Of a DNA stretch of 64,000 bases, positions 62,778-64,000 are shown one piece after another. The translations under genes and the position numbers were made by a program. The stretch's first letter is position 1, and each line of letters begins with the position of its first letter. Under the pieces are notes generated by a model. The model saw nothing but the letters and a program-made list of their open reading frames with translations, was not told the DNA's origin and did not search any database. Source of the stretch: Chitinophaga pinensis (GTDB lineage Bacteria > Bacteroidota > Bacteroidia > UKL13-3); the NCBI GenBank assembly GCA_945870425.1, contig CAMBSD010000014.1:1-64000 (forward strand). Reading direction: 5' to 3'.

Positions 62778-62869
62778 ATTCAAGGTTACAATCCCATAGT
62801 TTTCTCAACTCAATTTTTTAAGAAAGCATAAAGGGTTTTACAATCGAAATTTATTTTGAACAAAAACTA

Positions 62870-64000
62870 ATGTACGACATTATTACGTTAAACGACATGC
62901 TCATTTCTGAGCTGCAAGACATTGCTTCTACCATTAAATTAGACAATGTAAAAGGCTTAGAAAAGCAAGAATTGATTTACAAAATTTTAGAACAACAAGC
63001 TTCTGCCTCAGCTGATGGAGACGATGATCCTTCTAAGAAAAAAAGAGGCAGACCAAGAGTTGTCAAAGCCAAAGCGCCTGAAAAAGTTGAAATAAAAAAG
63101 AAAGAACCTCGGGAACCTAGAGAGTCAAAGCCTATTTTTGAATTAAAAGCAAAACAGGAAGAAGTTAATGATGAGCCAGCAGCTGTAAATCAGCATTCAC
63201 AGGCAGATTTTATAAACGAAAATGTGTCTTCTAATGAGCCTGCTCCTGAAGTGGTTGAAAAACCAGCTATTGAAAATATTGCGCCTGTTGAAAGAAGACC
63301 AAACGAGCCTGCTGCAGAAAATGAAAATTTTCAAGAAAGAAGAAGACCCAATCGTTTTGAAAGACCACAAGCACAATACCAAGAATTAGAAGGTATCGTG
63401 AGTAGCGAAGGTGTTTTGGAAATGATGCCTGATGGTTATGGTTTCCTGCGATCTAGTGATTATAACTACATGTCATCACCAGATGATATTTATGCATCAC
63501 CATCTCAAATAAAATTATTTGGACTAAAAACAGGTGATACGGTGAGAGGGGCTATTCGTCCTCCAAAAGAAGGTGAGAAATATTTTGCCTTAACAAAAAT
63601 AGACAAAATTAATGGCAGAGAGCCTGCTGATATTAGAGACAGGGTAGCCTTCGAACATTTAACTCCTTTGTTTCCGGATGAGAAATTGAACTTGGCTGAT
63701 AATTCAGCTACCTATTCAACACGCATTATTGATATGTTGGCTCCGATAGGTAAAGGCCAACGTGGTTTAATAGTGGCGCAACCTAAAACGGGTAAAACCA
63801 TTTTATTAAAAGAAATTGCCAATGCCATTGCTAAAAATCACCCTGAAGTTTATCTAATCATTCTTTTGATTGATGAACGCCCTGAGGAGGTAACAGATAT
63901 GCAACGCAGTGTAAGAGCAGAGGTGGTAGCAAGTACTTTTGATGAGCCTGCTGAAAAGCATGTGCGATTGTCAAACATTGTGCTTGAAAAAGCCAAACGC
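62870..64000 (+). CDS. rho: Transcription termination factor Rho (3' end beyond window)
   Basis: Hexameric RNA-dependent ATPase that ends transcription. The window holds the first 377 codons, open to the last base. The N-terminal domain begins [20 protein letters not shown] charged insert of about 120 residues follows (about 45-165, rich in Lys, Glu, Pro and Arg; [26 protein letters not shown]), as is common in Bacteroidota Rho. The cold-shock-type RNA-binding domain comes next ([24 protein letters not shown] start, [18 protein letters not shown]). The ATPase has Walker [10 protein letters not shown] near 300-308 and Walker B region [19 protein letters not shown] at 62870 is preceded by a promoter and leader. 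Confidence 0.97.
   Translation, partial: MYDIITLNDMLISELQDIASTIKLDNVKGLEKQELIYKILEQQASASADGDDDPSKKKRGRPRVVKAKAPEKVEIKKKEPREPRESKPIFELKAKQEEVNDEPAAVNQHSQADFINENVSSNEPAPEVVEKPAIENIAPVERRPNEPAAENENFQERRRPNRFERPQAQYQELEGIVSSEGVLEMMPDGYGFLRSSDYNYMSSPDDIYASPSQIKLFGLKTGDTVRGAIRPPKEGEKYFALTKIDKINGREPADIRDRVAFEHLTPLFPDEKLNLADNSATYSTRIIDMLAPIGKGQRGLIVAQPKTGKTILLKEIANAIAKNHPEVYLIILLIDERPEEVTDMQRSVRAEVVASTFDEPAEKHVRLSNIVLEKAKR

Noticed and set aside
1..64000. Mobile elements, CRISPR arrays, tRNA or rRNA genes, toxin-antitoxin or phage-defence genes
   Set aside because: None recognised on either strand; no transposase or integrase motifs and no array-like repeats.

Overview
The window reads as chromosomal DNA from a free-living member of the phylum Bacteroidota. 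The evidence is a low-GC genome, weak or absent Shine-Dalgarno sequences, several promoters of the Bacteroidota type (TTTG or TTG, then TAnnTTTG), a type IX secretion system (T9SS) with its cargo, a FtsE-type ABC ATPase, Lgt and LpxB of the phylum's type, and a fused metal-efflux pump/outer-membrane channel. I cannot place it below phylum; Chitinophagales or Sphingobacteriales-like is a guess. There is no phage, insertion sequence, CRISPR array, tRNA, rRNA or defence island that I can recognise. Most of the window is housekeeping and envelope genes.

Layout. 1-2.5 kb: three secreted proteins in a row, the last with a T9SS type B (CHU_C) sorting domain. 2.5-6 kb: a SnoaL-like protein, ffh, a DUF502 membrane protein and a UbiA prenyltransferase. 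6-8.1 kb: a large EF-hand membrane protein of unknown role (minus strand). 8.3-13.2 kb: porW/sprE (T9SS lipoprotein) followed 3 bases later by penicillin-binding protein 1A. 13.3-16.8 kb: a short membrane protein that looks like an M23 peptidase without its peptidase, metF, and a selU-selD pair for 2-selenouridine in tRNA. 16.8-17.2 kb: the only gene-free stretch over 300 bases, holding REP-like inverted repeats. 17.2-23.7 kb: a divalent-metal efflux cluster (adaptor, CzcA-TolC fusion, small conserved protein, lipoprotein). 24-31 kb: a beta-helix T9SS cargo protein, ftsE with a small overlapping gene, a TPR/OmpA-like lipoprotein, a T9SS-exported nuclease and a YbhN-like membrane protein. 31-45.9 kb: a large anchored protein of unknown function, DUF423-sixA-porE-M48 protease, DUF4294, lgt, a beta-lactamase-fold protein, rnhA, pyrC and lpxB. 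46-49.8 kb: a coiled-coil protein, a broken acetyltransferase, and a DUF4476/CsgG-like lipoprotein pair. 50-57 kb: a complete RND-type adaptor/pump/TolC operon and an OmpA protein with thrombospondin type 3 repeats. 57-59 kb: a broken DUF421 gene and an ECF sigma/membrane regulator/Spy-like operon. 59-64 kb: pyruvate carboxylase and the first 377 codons of rho.

The genes centre on the envelope: peptidoglycan synthesis, lipoprotein maturation (Lgt), lipid A (LpxB), protein secretion (PorW, PorE and three CTD-bearing cargo proteins) and two tripartite efflux systems. The most unexpected pattern is in the last third. Three genes between about 46.9 and 58.2 kb (a GNAT acetyltransferase, a DUF421 protein and a Spy-like protein) are each interrupted by a single in-frame TAA while the rest of the frame is intact. 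This could be recent decay, sequence error or, less likely, readthrough. No obviously new multi-gene system stands out. The best candidates for undescribed function are the EF-hand membrane protein, the 913-residue anchored propeller-like protein beside the flippase-like gene, and the DUF4476/CsgG-like pair.
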